Source: Marsupella aquatica
Taxonomy: Eukaryota > Marchantiophyta
Direction of reading: 5' to 3'
NCBI GenBank assembly: GCA_973895155.1
Contig: OZ316895.1
Location: forward strand, 8,928,001-8,992,000
DNA length: 64,000 nucleotides
This document shows positions 55,972 through 64,000 of this stretch, one piece after another. The notes under the pieces were generated by a model, which did no database searches, had not been told where the DNA came from, and was given only the letters and a program-made list of their open reading frames with translations. Numbering within the stretch: the stretch's first letter is position 1; each line of letters opens with the position of its first letter. Both the position numbers and the translations under genes were made by a program.

Positions 55972-57185
55972 TAGAAATTCCAGAAATTAAATGGCTTATG
56001 GCCCTTTACGTTGAGACACTCTTATCATCCTATTATGGAGACTCGAAGCAATATTTACTAACAGGAGGTGATGAATTGAAAAGAACTCAAGTAGACAGTA
56101 AGGGAACAACTAAAAGAAATGCTTATTTAGATAAATTGCAAATAAGATAAGTAGGCAGTAAGGGAAGGAAAGACGTGATGGCCCCCCCCCCCCCAGGAGG
56201 AAACAATGTCCATGAGGCACCACCTTTCGAAAAGGGACTTGCTGGGCCCCCATCCCTGTCGCACCTCCCCAATCAACCAAGGAAGTCCCATCCCCAGAAA
56301 AAAAAAAAAACACCCAAATTCCTCAGCATCCTGGTGGGATACTTGAAGAAGAAAGTGAATTCATGCCATGGACCTTAAACGCTGCTGCGCTTCTCCACTT
56401 GGTTGCTGGAGCAACAATGTCCATTGCTGCTCACTACAGGTCTGTGACGCGGCAGGGGCTCCACAGGGGTCGCAGGGACGGGCCCGCAGCAAGTCCCTTT
56501 TGAAAGACAGGGCCTCACGGGGGTTTTCTCCCTGCAGGGCCCTGTTGAACAACTCTGTTACTGGGCTGCAAGGGGACTCAAAAGGCCCCCATGGAAACTA
56601 ATCTCAAACGCCTTGAGTTGAAATCTTCGATTACCTGTCAAGAAAACTCACAGAATTAACTGAATTCTTTCCTGAATTTCTGAATTCTTTTCTGAATTTC
56701 TGAATTCTTTTTTTTTCCTTTCTTTTTTCCGACGAAACAAAATAACTTTATTCCGAAAAAATACTGGAACCAACAAAGGCCCTGCCTGAGAATTTCTTTC
56801 CTTTCTTTCCTTTCCTTTCTTTTCTTTCCTTTCTTTTCTTTCCTTTCTTTTCTAAATTTCTGAATTCCTTTCCGGACATGCGATGAAGAACATGAAAGAA
56901 AAGTTGCATGAAAAGTGAGAATTGGTAATCGGACGATCAGGGGACAAAACGACCCAGATGGGAACTAATCTGAAACGTCTCGAATTAAAACCTTCGACTA
57001 CTTCAAATGCTGTCAAGACAACATACAGGAATGACCTGGGCAGGACATGTGATTGAGAACATGAAAGAACCTTTTGTATGAAACGCGAAAATTGATAAAC
57101 GGCTGATCAAAACGAGAGAATAAGCGACAGGACATAAAACGATTCGAAGGCGGTAGGCACATGTTGTACACCTACGAAATGCAGG
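55972..57185. other. Repeat-rich intergenic sequence
   Basis: Holds a poly-C run near 56181, TTTCTGAATTC repeats (56670-56710), a CTTTC-type microsatellite (56795-56855) and a diverged direct repeat. In the direct repeat, GGAAACTAATCTCAAACG near 56592 parallels GGGAACTAATCTGAAACG near 56958, and GACATGCGATGAAGAACATG near 56875 parallels GACATGTGATTGAGAACATG near 57043. No gene seen. Confidence 0.6.
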
Positions 57186-57632
57186 TTAGAATCGACAGAG
57201 TGAGTACCGTAACGATGGTAGTTCTTCAGCGCGCTTTAGTGAGGCGTCATTCTTCGCTCGTTTGCCTCGTTTCGGCTTGGCAGGCTTGGCAGGTTTGGCA
57301 GGTTTTGCAGGTTTGGCATCAACAGTGCTCACTCGTTCGCCACTTGCACGTTTGGCAGCAACAGTCATACCGATTTTTGTTGACGCGCCTTCCATCAGCC
57401 AAGCCACCACCTTCCCATGAGACATTCCAAGTGCAGACTTCAACTCAACATACGGTATTATGTAACTTGTTGGAAGCCTAGCATGGAGCGTGTCCCCGCG
57501 TCGGTGATAATCTTTTCGATCGGAAGGGTAACGACGGCGAGGTGCCATCGGAATCGGTGACAACAGCCCTCCTGCTGTCAACAAAAACACTAGAACACAA
57601 ACACTAGAACACTGACCACAGAAGCGACTCAC
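57186..57632 (-). other. Hypothetical basic protein with Lys-Pro-Ala repeats
   Basis: A 148-codon ORF. After a hydrophobic start (VCVLVFLLTAGGLL) it reads RRRYPSDRKDYHRRGDTLHA and VELKSALGMSHGKVVAWLME, then a KPAKPAKPAKPAKPKRGKRA tail. The basic KPA repeats resemble linker-histone-like tails, but no globular histone fold or other domain is recognised. It is divergent from the prenyltransferase-like gene 370 bp away. The repeat region could also be a coding-looking minisatellite. Confidence 0.3.
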
Positions 57633-57713
57633 GAAGGAAAGTTATGTGGACATGTTGCATCCACAGACCACGGAAGCGACTCACGAAGGAAAGTTACGTG
57701 GAAATGTTGCACC
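57614..57713. repeat. 53-bp tandem duplication
   Basis: GACCACAGAAGCGACTCACG and GACCACGGAAGCGACTCACG are each followed by AAGGAAAGTTAYGTGGA. Located upstream of the prenyltransferase-like gene. Confidence 0.85.
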
Positions 57714-58001
57714 CATTTTTAGTAAAATTGTGGATCTACGTCGCACGGTAGAGGAGGGGTGTGAAAAAGGGAGTTTTCTAAAATGGGAGGAGCCGGAGTG
57801 GGTTCTGTGTTCTTGAGATTTTACTCGATTTCTGTACAATTCTGTTCTCGAAAAGACACCAGTAGCTTGGGATGGGTGTGGACATGACATGCCACAAAAG
57901 AACTGGTCCACAAGCTGTGCGATTAAATGGCCTCCAATGTGTGGATGTTGTCGCCGGAACAACCTGGCGTAGGCTGAAAATGGTGGTCGTCACGTCGCGA
58001 G

Positions 58002-58879
58002 ATGTTAATGGAGCCCGAGCTGTCATTTCAATTGGGCTCTGGTTTCACTGAAGCACTCGATTTGGCAGTGCCCGTCCGGTACCCAAAGCAGCTCCACGAG
58101 GCCATGAGGAGTGCACTCTTCGGGGACAAGAAGAGTCTATGCTCTGTGGTGAGCATTGCGGCCTGTGAGCTTTTCGGTGGAGAGCAAGCGACCGTCATGC
58201 CAATTGCGTGCGCGATGGAGATGATTTATGACTCGTCTGTGGTCTTCGATCATTTCATGGACGAGCATGAGAAGCTAGTCCTTTGGGGAGATCATTATAA
58301 TGTCACAAGCGAAGAAGCGACTGCAATACTTACTGGAGACGCCCTCATTGGTAAAGCATTTGAGCACATCGCGCAGGAGACAAAGGGGTGAGCTCCGAGG
58401 ACGTGTTGCGCGTGATTGCCCGCGTGGGTAGGAGTTTGGGGCTGGAGGGGATGGTTGCTGGTAATTTTGCGAATCTAGAAACGGACGTCCAATTTGATCT
58501 GGAGATTGTGGAATTTATCCATCTCCACAAAATTTCAACTATGGTGGATTGTTATATTGTCTGCGGTGCAATTGTGGGAGGTGCATCAAATAAAGACGTC
58601 GAGAGATTGGCAGAGTATGGTCGCACCTTAGGATTGCTTGTCCAGGTGGTGGATGAGCTCGTGGATGCAATGATGGGGACCAAAGAGCGCGGTGATTCTT
58701 CCGAAGGGCAACCCTGGTGCATGGGCAGCAAGTCTTATCCTGGAATCCTCGGGTTGAAGAAGACAAAGCAGTTTGCTGACGATCTGCTTCGACACGCTCG
58801 AACGCAGGTTTCCAATTTCGACCCCGTCAGAGAGGCTCCTTTAATTGCCATCGTGGACGATGTATTTAAGCGCCAGTAG
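58002..58879 (+). pseudogene. Geranylgeranyl-diphosphate-synthase-like gene, frameshifted, altered catalytic motifs
   Basis: Intronless, about 292 codons in two frames. The first (58002-58388) reads VPVRYPKQLHEAMR, IAACELFGG, ACAMEMIYD and GDALIGKAFEHIAQ. The second (from about 58391) reads VSSEDVLRVIARVGRSLGLE, FIHLHKIS, VVDELVDAMMG and YPGILGLKK. This is the plant GGPP synthase order. A single missing base in the G run at 58384-58388 explains the frame change. Key residues also differ: the GGKRxRP block is FGDKKSL; the first aspartate-rich motif is VFDHFMDEHE rather than DDxxxxD; the second is DELVD rather than DDxxD. There is no transit peptide. Normally the enzyme chains isopentenyl units onto allylic diphosphates; this copy is unlikely to do so. 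It is a processed or duplicated relic, or a non-catalytic subunit-like paralogue if the frameshift is an assembly error. Confidence 0.85.
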
Positions 58880-58934
58880 CAGAACCCTTCCTTTCTCCAA
58901 GCGCGGGTCATCCTCCCGATAGGATATGTCGGTG

Positions 58935-59040
58935 ACATCGTGGATTACAATGTTGATGGCCGTTATTCGGCTAACCATTATAGAATATGTGTGGAACTTG
59001 GCCTTCCTCGGAGTGTCAACAGGATTGACGAGGAACATAG
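58935..59040 (+). pseudogene. Duplicated 3' end of the EEP-fold gene
   Basis: VDYNVDGRYSANHYRICVEL is followed by GLPRSVNRIDEE. This parallels VDYNVDGRYPSDHYPMFVQF and ALPRSVNRIDEE at 53244-53343, with long identical nucleotide runs. The catalytic Ser-Asp-His has become Ala-Asn-His. It starts about 56 bp after the stop of the prenyltransferase-like gene and is only an exon fragment. Confidence 0.88.
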
Positions 59041-60664
59041 CAATCTCTGCTCATATATGTACATGTGCAATTATAGCATAGAGATATGAGGAATGACAAT
59101 GTATGTCTTCTCATTAGTTCCCTAGGATGTCTTCTCATTAGGAGATCGACAATGCTAGAACAGTGCTAGCCATCTATGCTCATATCTGTGCATAGGATAT
59201 CTTGGATACTTTCTTAGTCAGTATTGCCGCATAGGATATAAGTCTTTCAAAACCTCGGTGAGCATATTCATTGACTCAAGGTAAAGGTGGATCCCCTTCG
59301 GTCAGCCACGTTCATTGGCCGAAAGGAAAATTTCTGCCTGTACTGGCCTGAGAAAGGTATTCGGCTCGGGGATAGCTCCAGTGTAGTTAATTCCACAGTT
59401 TCGAACTCTTTGGAGGTGTTTAACTTCACAAGTCCCATCAGTATTGATGGTATTGTATTATCATTCCTGAGTATATTTCTGGGGCATTTTCGCCTGATTC
59501 TTCGAACAATTCAGCAATAGCACGCTCCATACATCGAGTGCATCCTCAATGTTTCAATTCGAAACAAATTTGGCTTGGTGGGGTCCATTCTGTAGATCCT
59601 TCTTGTGTTTCAGGAGCATCTGTGTGGCTCCTGGACCTAAACGGTATTGCCACTGCCTTCACGGACTTCAAAATAGGTGCGTTTTTAGAGTGCTGCCCAG
59701 GATCTTACGCTTCTGGTTAAAAGTATTGTGTGCAGAAGGTGGTGCTAAAATTCCTGTTTAGTTGCAAACTTAAGTGTTCTCGATGGATGTCATTGTTTGG
59801 TTTTGTTCCTGATTACATGAATGAAGTTTCGAATAAAATTCAGTCATGTAGCGACTAATATCATTGACTCAATCTCTGTTGTAAGATATCTCACGACATG
59901 AAACTGAACTGAGCTAGAGCCACTATAATTATACCTCACACGGACAGTAATCGATTGAGTCGTAGACTACTACTGTGGAGTAGCTCTCGCTGCGCGAAAC
60001 GATGCATAGGAGTAGGTATGAAGGCATCTAAGAATCACATATAAGTAGTAGCTATGTATCGTTTGCAGCTTCAACTTTGATTATGGCGGAGGCTACACGC
60101 GCGTACAACCGGGCAGGGTCTCCTAGTTAAAACTCTGCTGTCCCGACAGTTTGCCAAGTGCAATTTGGCAGTCGCCAGAATGCCCACCTGATTTCTTCAC
60201 GGCAAGATAGACGCCGACATGGATACTTAGTCCCCTTCGTGATTTTTCTCTTTGTATTTGTCAGGGTATTCTTTGAGAGATGCACAGTCAAGATTTGGAT
60301 CACCTGATTAGGAAGATTCTCCTCTAAACAGGACGTTACTATACTCAAACAAACTTTTCGGGCAGTGAGAGAGTGAGGGCCGCGACCGGGGAGCGTTTCC
60401 TGCCGTTGACGAATTGGAACAAGTCGTTACGTTTGTTTTTGATAGAATTTCTTGTTGTCTCCTATCTGGATGTCCTCGAGGATTTGTTTGTTGTCTCATA
60501 TCACCGATTGGCTTGTTTGCCACCGGGTTTGCCACCGTGGGTCTGGCCTCTAGCTTACACACGTGAAAGTGTAAGGAATTGAAGCTGCTGTTCACTCGCC
60601 CTGATTAAGGAGCCCCTTGTACATGGGGATGCGGAAAGGCAGGTCGACCTTACTGAGATTAGAG
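59041..60664. other. Intergenic sequence, no gene supported
   Basis: Short frames only. ATAGGATAT-type motifs recur near 58919, 59200 and 59230 without forming a clear array. Confidence 0.4.
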
Positions 60665-60810
60665 TCATTGAGCCTCCGTGGAAGAAGAGAAGTGGTCCAA
60701 AGTCGGAGTAGCTTGCTCACGTTTATCCGCATATCATTGAGCCTCCGTGGAAGAAGAGAAGTGGTCCAAAGTCGGAGTAGCTTGCTCACGTTGATCCACA
60801 TATCATTGTG
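60665..60810. repeat. 69-bp tandem duplication
   Basis: Units at 60665 and 60734 begin TCATTGAGCCTCCGTGGAAG and contain GTCGGAGTAGCTTGCTCACG. The start of a third unit (TCATTGTG) follows. Confidence 0.92.
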
Positions 60811-60875
60811 TATATGTATTGTCTATATGTATGGATTGGATACCTCGGCACGATGCCTCCTGGTGTTCATTGAGT

Positions 60876-61119
60876 ACCCAAATTTAGTCCTTGAGCCACC
60901 TTGCGAAACTTGTTTGGCTCCGGGTGTAGCTGCTTCACGAACGTCGACCTCGTAAGTGCTACCCAAATTTAGTCCTTGAGCCACCTTGCGAAACTTGTTT
61001 GGCTCCGGGTGTAGCTGCTTAACGAACGTCGACCTCGTAAGTGCTACCCAATTTAGTCCTTGAGCCACCTTGCAAAACTTGTTTGGCTCCGGGTGTAGCT
61101 GCTTCACGAACGTCGACCT
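60876..61119. repeat. 85-bp tandem repeat, three copies
   Basis: Units start at 60876, 60961 and 61046 with ACCCAAATTTAGTCCTTGAG (one A fewer in the third) and include GCTCCGGGTGTAGCTGCTT. Very similar to one another, so recently expanded. Confidence 0.93.
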
Positions 61120-61444
61120 TTCGTTGCTCTCCGAGTTAGGATGCTGAGCACGGGGAAAAGGGGATGAAATGATCGCTAGCACGCACTTTGCTAAGCTGCA
61201 GGCTAAATCTTCTTCGTCCCCATGCCTTCTGAATCGGTTCAAAAGGAAGAATCATCCGGGTCATAAGTTTCTCGCACTCGTCACAGCTCACCCGTAAATT
61301 GAGTGGATTCTTTAGCGACTGCGTCAGGGACTTAATTGTTCCGGAGTAATTGAGAGTGAGGACTGTGCTCAATTGTTACAGCCTGATCGACGAATCTACG
61401 AATTCGCCAATGGAATTTTGAAGTGAGTGAGGGCGTTCTCCTTT
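61120..61444. other. Intergenic sequence, no gene seen
   Basis: No recognisable coding feature. Confidence 0.4.
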
Positions 61445-61660
61445 GACTCAACTTCAGGAGTGGTATGCAGTGCAATTACTGTCAATTTGGAGAGCAGAAT
61501 AAGTTTTCCATCTCCGTTTGCTCTCGGCCCTCTTCTATGGACTTGTTTGCATTTCTTGATGAATCTCTTGTTCTGGGACTGAGCAGTCGTTTGTCTCCCG
61601 GTCGATCTTCTTTGACTCAACTTCAGAAGTGGTATACAGTGCAATGTACTGTCAATTTGT
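61441..61660. repeat. Direct repeat, about 45 bp, 170 bp apart
   Basis: TTGACTCAACTTCAGGAGTG followed by GTATGCAGTGCAAT near 61443 recurs as TTGACTCAACTTCAGAAGTG followed by GTATACAGTGCAAT near 61611. Both lead into TACTGTCAATTTG. Confidence 0.75.
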
Positions 61661-62204
61661 CGGTGCTTTGCTCCTTGTGAAGGGATGAATGAAGGCTTCG
61701 TCTTTTCACACAAGCTGGTCCAATGTGGATGGATGTGAATAGGAGAATGTATTTCCTTCGCTGACGTTTTGCCTGTGTATCAATTTCAGAGTTTCATGCA
61801 CAACAAAATGGAGAGAATGTTGTCACAATTTCAAATTTTCAGGCACATAATGTTTACAGAACATTATCATTGTTGTTTATGCCCCCCTTTATTGGGTCTC
61901 CTGCATTTGGGATGGAGTGTCTCTCCCTATTATTGGGTCTCTTGTTGTTATTTGGCAGTTTGATACCCCAGCCTAAATCCAACTAGCTAGGAAATACATG
62001 GTGAGGTCTATCATGCCCCTTCCAGTTCCACCCCTCAGCAGTAGTTGTGCCTTAGAGTCATGATGGTCTAGGGTCTTCACTCTAGACCAAAGGCTTTTAA
62101 CTTAGCTTTTGATTTGCTTTATTAGCTAGATACTATAGTAGCTCAATACCTATGGGTTGCATAGAAGATATGGTGGCATAAAAGATGTCCTTGAGTAAAC
62201 TTGT
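61661..62204. other. Intergenic sequence, no gene seen
   Basis: AT-rich; no recognisable feature. Confidence 0.4.
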
Positions 62205-62850
62205 TGGGTAAAAGATGTAATTAAGTAAAATAGGTTGTTGCATAAAATGATGTCATTGTGCAAATGATATTATTGTGACTTAAATATGGTTTAGACCAAA
62301 ACCCCGACCAAAACATGAGCCATAATGTTGCGGCAACATTTCACACCCATCGAGATGTTGAGCATAGATGACAATCACAATGGTAAACATATGACACTCC
62401 AACATGCAAATAATCGACACAATAGATACATGATTCACCTCCCCAAGGCTACGTCCATGGGAATACATAAAAGAGCTTTATTGAACTCTAAGTTAATCAG
62501 TCATACCAAGTCTACAGAGTGTAAGCTCTCCTCATCTTTCAAATGACTCCATAACAATGAACCTTAGTTCCATTTATTCTAGCAAGCACCGCTTAGTATA
62601 TAGTGTGCAACTCAGTTAGCCTAACTGTGGTTACATTCATAACCCTAGACATAAAAGTAAATACCTAACACGAGAAACTAAAGCTTGTTGGGTAAATGGT
62701 GTGATTAAGTAAAATATGTTGTTTTGTAAAATGATATCATTGCGCAAATGATATTGTTGTGCAAAAGTAAATGATTTATACCAAACATGAGTCATTATGT
62801 CGCATTAACACACCGCACCCATTGAGAAACTATACCAATGGTGATAATCT
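62195..62850. repeat. Diverged direct repeat, copies near 62195 and 62685
   Basis: CTTGTTGGGTAAAAGATG, AATTAAGTAAAATAGGTTG, TGCAAATGATATTATTGTG and AAAACATGAGCCATAATGT recur in order about 490 bp downstream with substitutions. No coding content. Confidence 0.65.
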
Positions 62851-63480
62851 CTTGATAATCAAACAATGTAGAGGAGTCTGTGGATTCATTTGTGGCAAGG
62901 TTCAATAGCCCTCTGCTAGACTTAAACTCTCAAATTCTTGGAAGATGATTGGTGCAAGATATTTTTCCATTTCACCTGCTCTTAAAACACAGGTGCCCAT
63001 ATAAAAGGCCCCCTTGCCCAGGCCAGGCACTGTTCATTCCTACCCACAGAGAACAGTGCAAGCACTCCTTGATCGACCAGGCACTATGCCCATCACCACA
63101 CCCTCTGTGCTGCCCATCCAGCCATTTGTTCTCACAAGTGTCTTGCCCATCCCCCTTCTTTGCTATTTTGCAAGCTCAATCCCTCGGTTGGCCTGCCCCC
63201 AAGTGGTGTCAAACCAACACCTATGGATTGGCAACCATGATTAAAAAAAGCATTTAAGGGTAATGGATTGGCAACCATTACCCTGACCAATAAGCCACCT
63301 CAAGATTTTGGTAAGTGAGTAAGTGGGTGAGTAAGAACTGCTGATGTTTTGGCAGAAGTCTGCACACCCACACCCTGTGTAAGTAGTGAGTAATTCCAAA
63401 AGCATGAAGAAACTGAAAATTTCTAAACTTTTTACGGTGTTTAGACTGCAATTGTTGCTAATTGTAACTGTAAACAACAT
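62851..63480. other. Intergenic sequence, no gene seen
   Basis: A CATATAAAAGGCCCCC segment at 62998 looks like a TATA box but no gene follows that I can recognise. TAATGGATTGGCAACCAT is locally duplicated near 63222 and 63260. Confidence 0.35.
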
Positions 63481-63484
63481 TCGA

Positions 63485-63575
63485 AGTTAAGAGTTCCTAA
63501 GTTACGAGTTTACGAGTTTACTAGTTCACTGGTTTACAGGTTTACGAGTTAGGACTTAAGAGTTTACGAGTTATG
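63485..63575. repeat. Irregular TTTACGAGTT repeat
   Basis: GAGTTTAC/GGTTTACGAGTTA-like decamers recur about eight times with variation. Low-complexity microsatellite. Confidence 0.7.
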
Positions 63576-64000
63576 CCTTACGATTTGGCGACCTTGTGAT
63601 CGTGACATCTTACGGCTAGTTCAACGGGACTCCAAAACGGAAGAAGAGCGCGCCTTGAAAGGGAAGGAATGCAGGATATAGGCGCTCATTAGTGACTTCT
63701 CTTCCACCTTACCTCTCAGACTCTTGCTGAATTCAACCGATACTTCAAGGATGTTACTTGGAGACTTCGTCCATTCTATTCTAGGATATGGGAACTGAAG
63801 ATTTCCTATTCCATTACCCTCAGGTTTATGCTGCTACCTGCAATCACTATGATGTGATTGGCATTTACCGAGAGGCACTTCGTATAGATTCATGTTACTT
63901 AATTAAGAGAATGCCTCTGATGTATCCTGAGAGACAACTGAGATGCCTACCCTATTCTCGAGGATCACCATGTTAAGCAGGACTTATGGAAGTCACTCAA
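63576..64000. other. Right edge of the window, unresolved
   Basis: A 62-codon frame (63788-63976) reads DFLFHYPQVYAATCNHYDVI and IYREALRIDSCYLI. Composition is protein-like but no family is recognised. It could be an exon of a gene continuing beyond the window or a transposon fragment. Confidence 0.2.

Noticed and set aside
60665-61119. CRISPR-like array from the 69-bp and 85-bp repeats
   Set aside because: The copies are directly adjacent without unique spacers; these are ordinary tandem duplications in a eukaryotic genome.
1-64000. tRNA, rRNA or other structured RNA genes
   Set aside because: I looked for tRNA A/B-box pairs and rRNA-like segments on both strands and saw none convincing; GTTCGAATC at about 35049 lies inside a helicase exon.

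Overview
The window is nuclear DNA of a green plant in the broad sense (a streptophyte: land plant or charophyte-grade alga). The supporting evidence is: spliceosomal introns with GT-AG borders in every gene; a pyruvate, phosphate dikinase (PPDK) with a serine/arginine-rich N-terminus of plastid transit type; a MAA3-like SEN1 helicase with a telo-box in its 5' region; TTTAGGG-containing repeats; and plant-type transposons (PIF/Harbinger, Mutator-like, CACTA-like ends). I cannot name the species. No rRNA, tRNA, CRISPR or bacterial-style operon was seen.

Five cellular loci are convincing. (1) 167-4294, minus: the first eleven exons of PPDK, running off the left edge. (2) 29340-29759, plus: a small three-helix membrane protein of unknown function. 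(3) 34634-40138, plus: a complete 20-exon SF1 helicase of the MAGATAMA 3/SEN1 family (857 codons in my splice model). (4) 50599-53351, plus: a complete 7-exon endonuclease/exonuclease/phosphatase-fold protein (327 codons). (5) 58002-58879, plus: an intronless geranylgeranyl-diphosphate-synthase-like gene with a frameshift and altered aspartate motifs, followed by a stray copy of the last-exon end of gene 4. They share no obvious pathway; this is an ordinary, gene-poor plant chromosome segment.

The rest is mostly transposon and repeat DNA. The most informative region is 6.8-15.7 kb. A PIF/Harbinger element (inverted ends at 6827 and 15684, AAT on both sides) carries an intact ORF resembling the C-terminal OB-fold of RPA70, a decayed DDE transposase, and a convergent Myb/SANT-like gene. 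That last gene is split by a second, 3.6-kb element (11366-14966, TG...CA ends, GAAAT duplicated); removing the insert restores the reading frame exactly. At 18147-19640 lies a Mutator-like element with 80-bp inverted repeats, a 10-bp target duplication and an internal 140-bp tandem array. At 43.6-47.2 kb is a decayed reverse-transcriptase element whose 3' part recurs as a relic at 5.9-6.2 kb. A 670-bp repeat is shared by 16.8 kb and 49 kb. Short tandem duplications of 33-149 bp are frequent throughout.

Splice models were made by eye from frame continuity and GT-AG borders, so exon edges are predictions. Stretches without a gene are described in their own entries.
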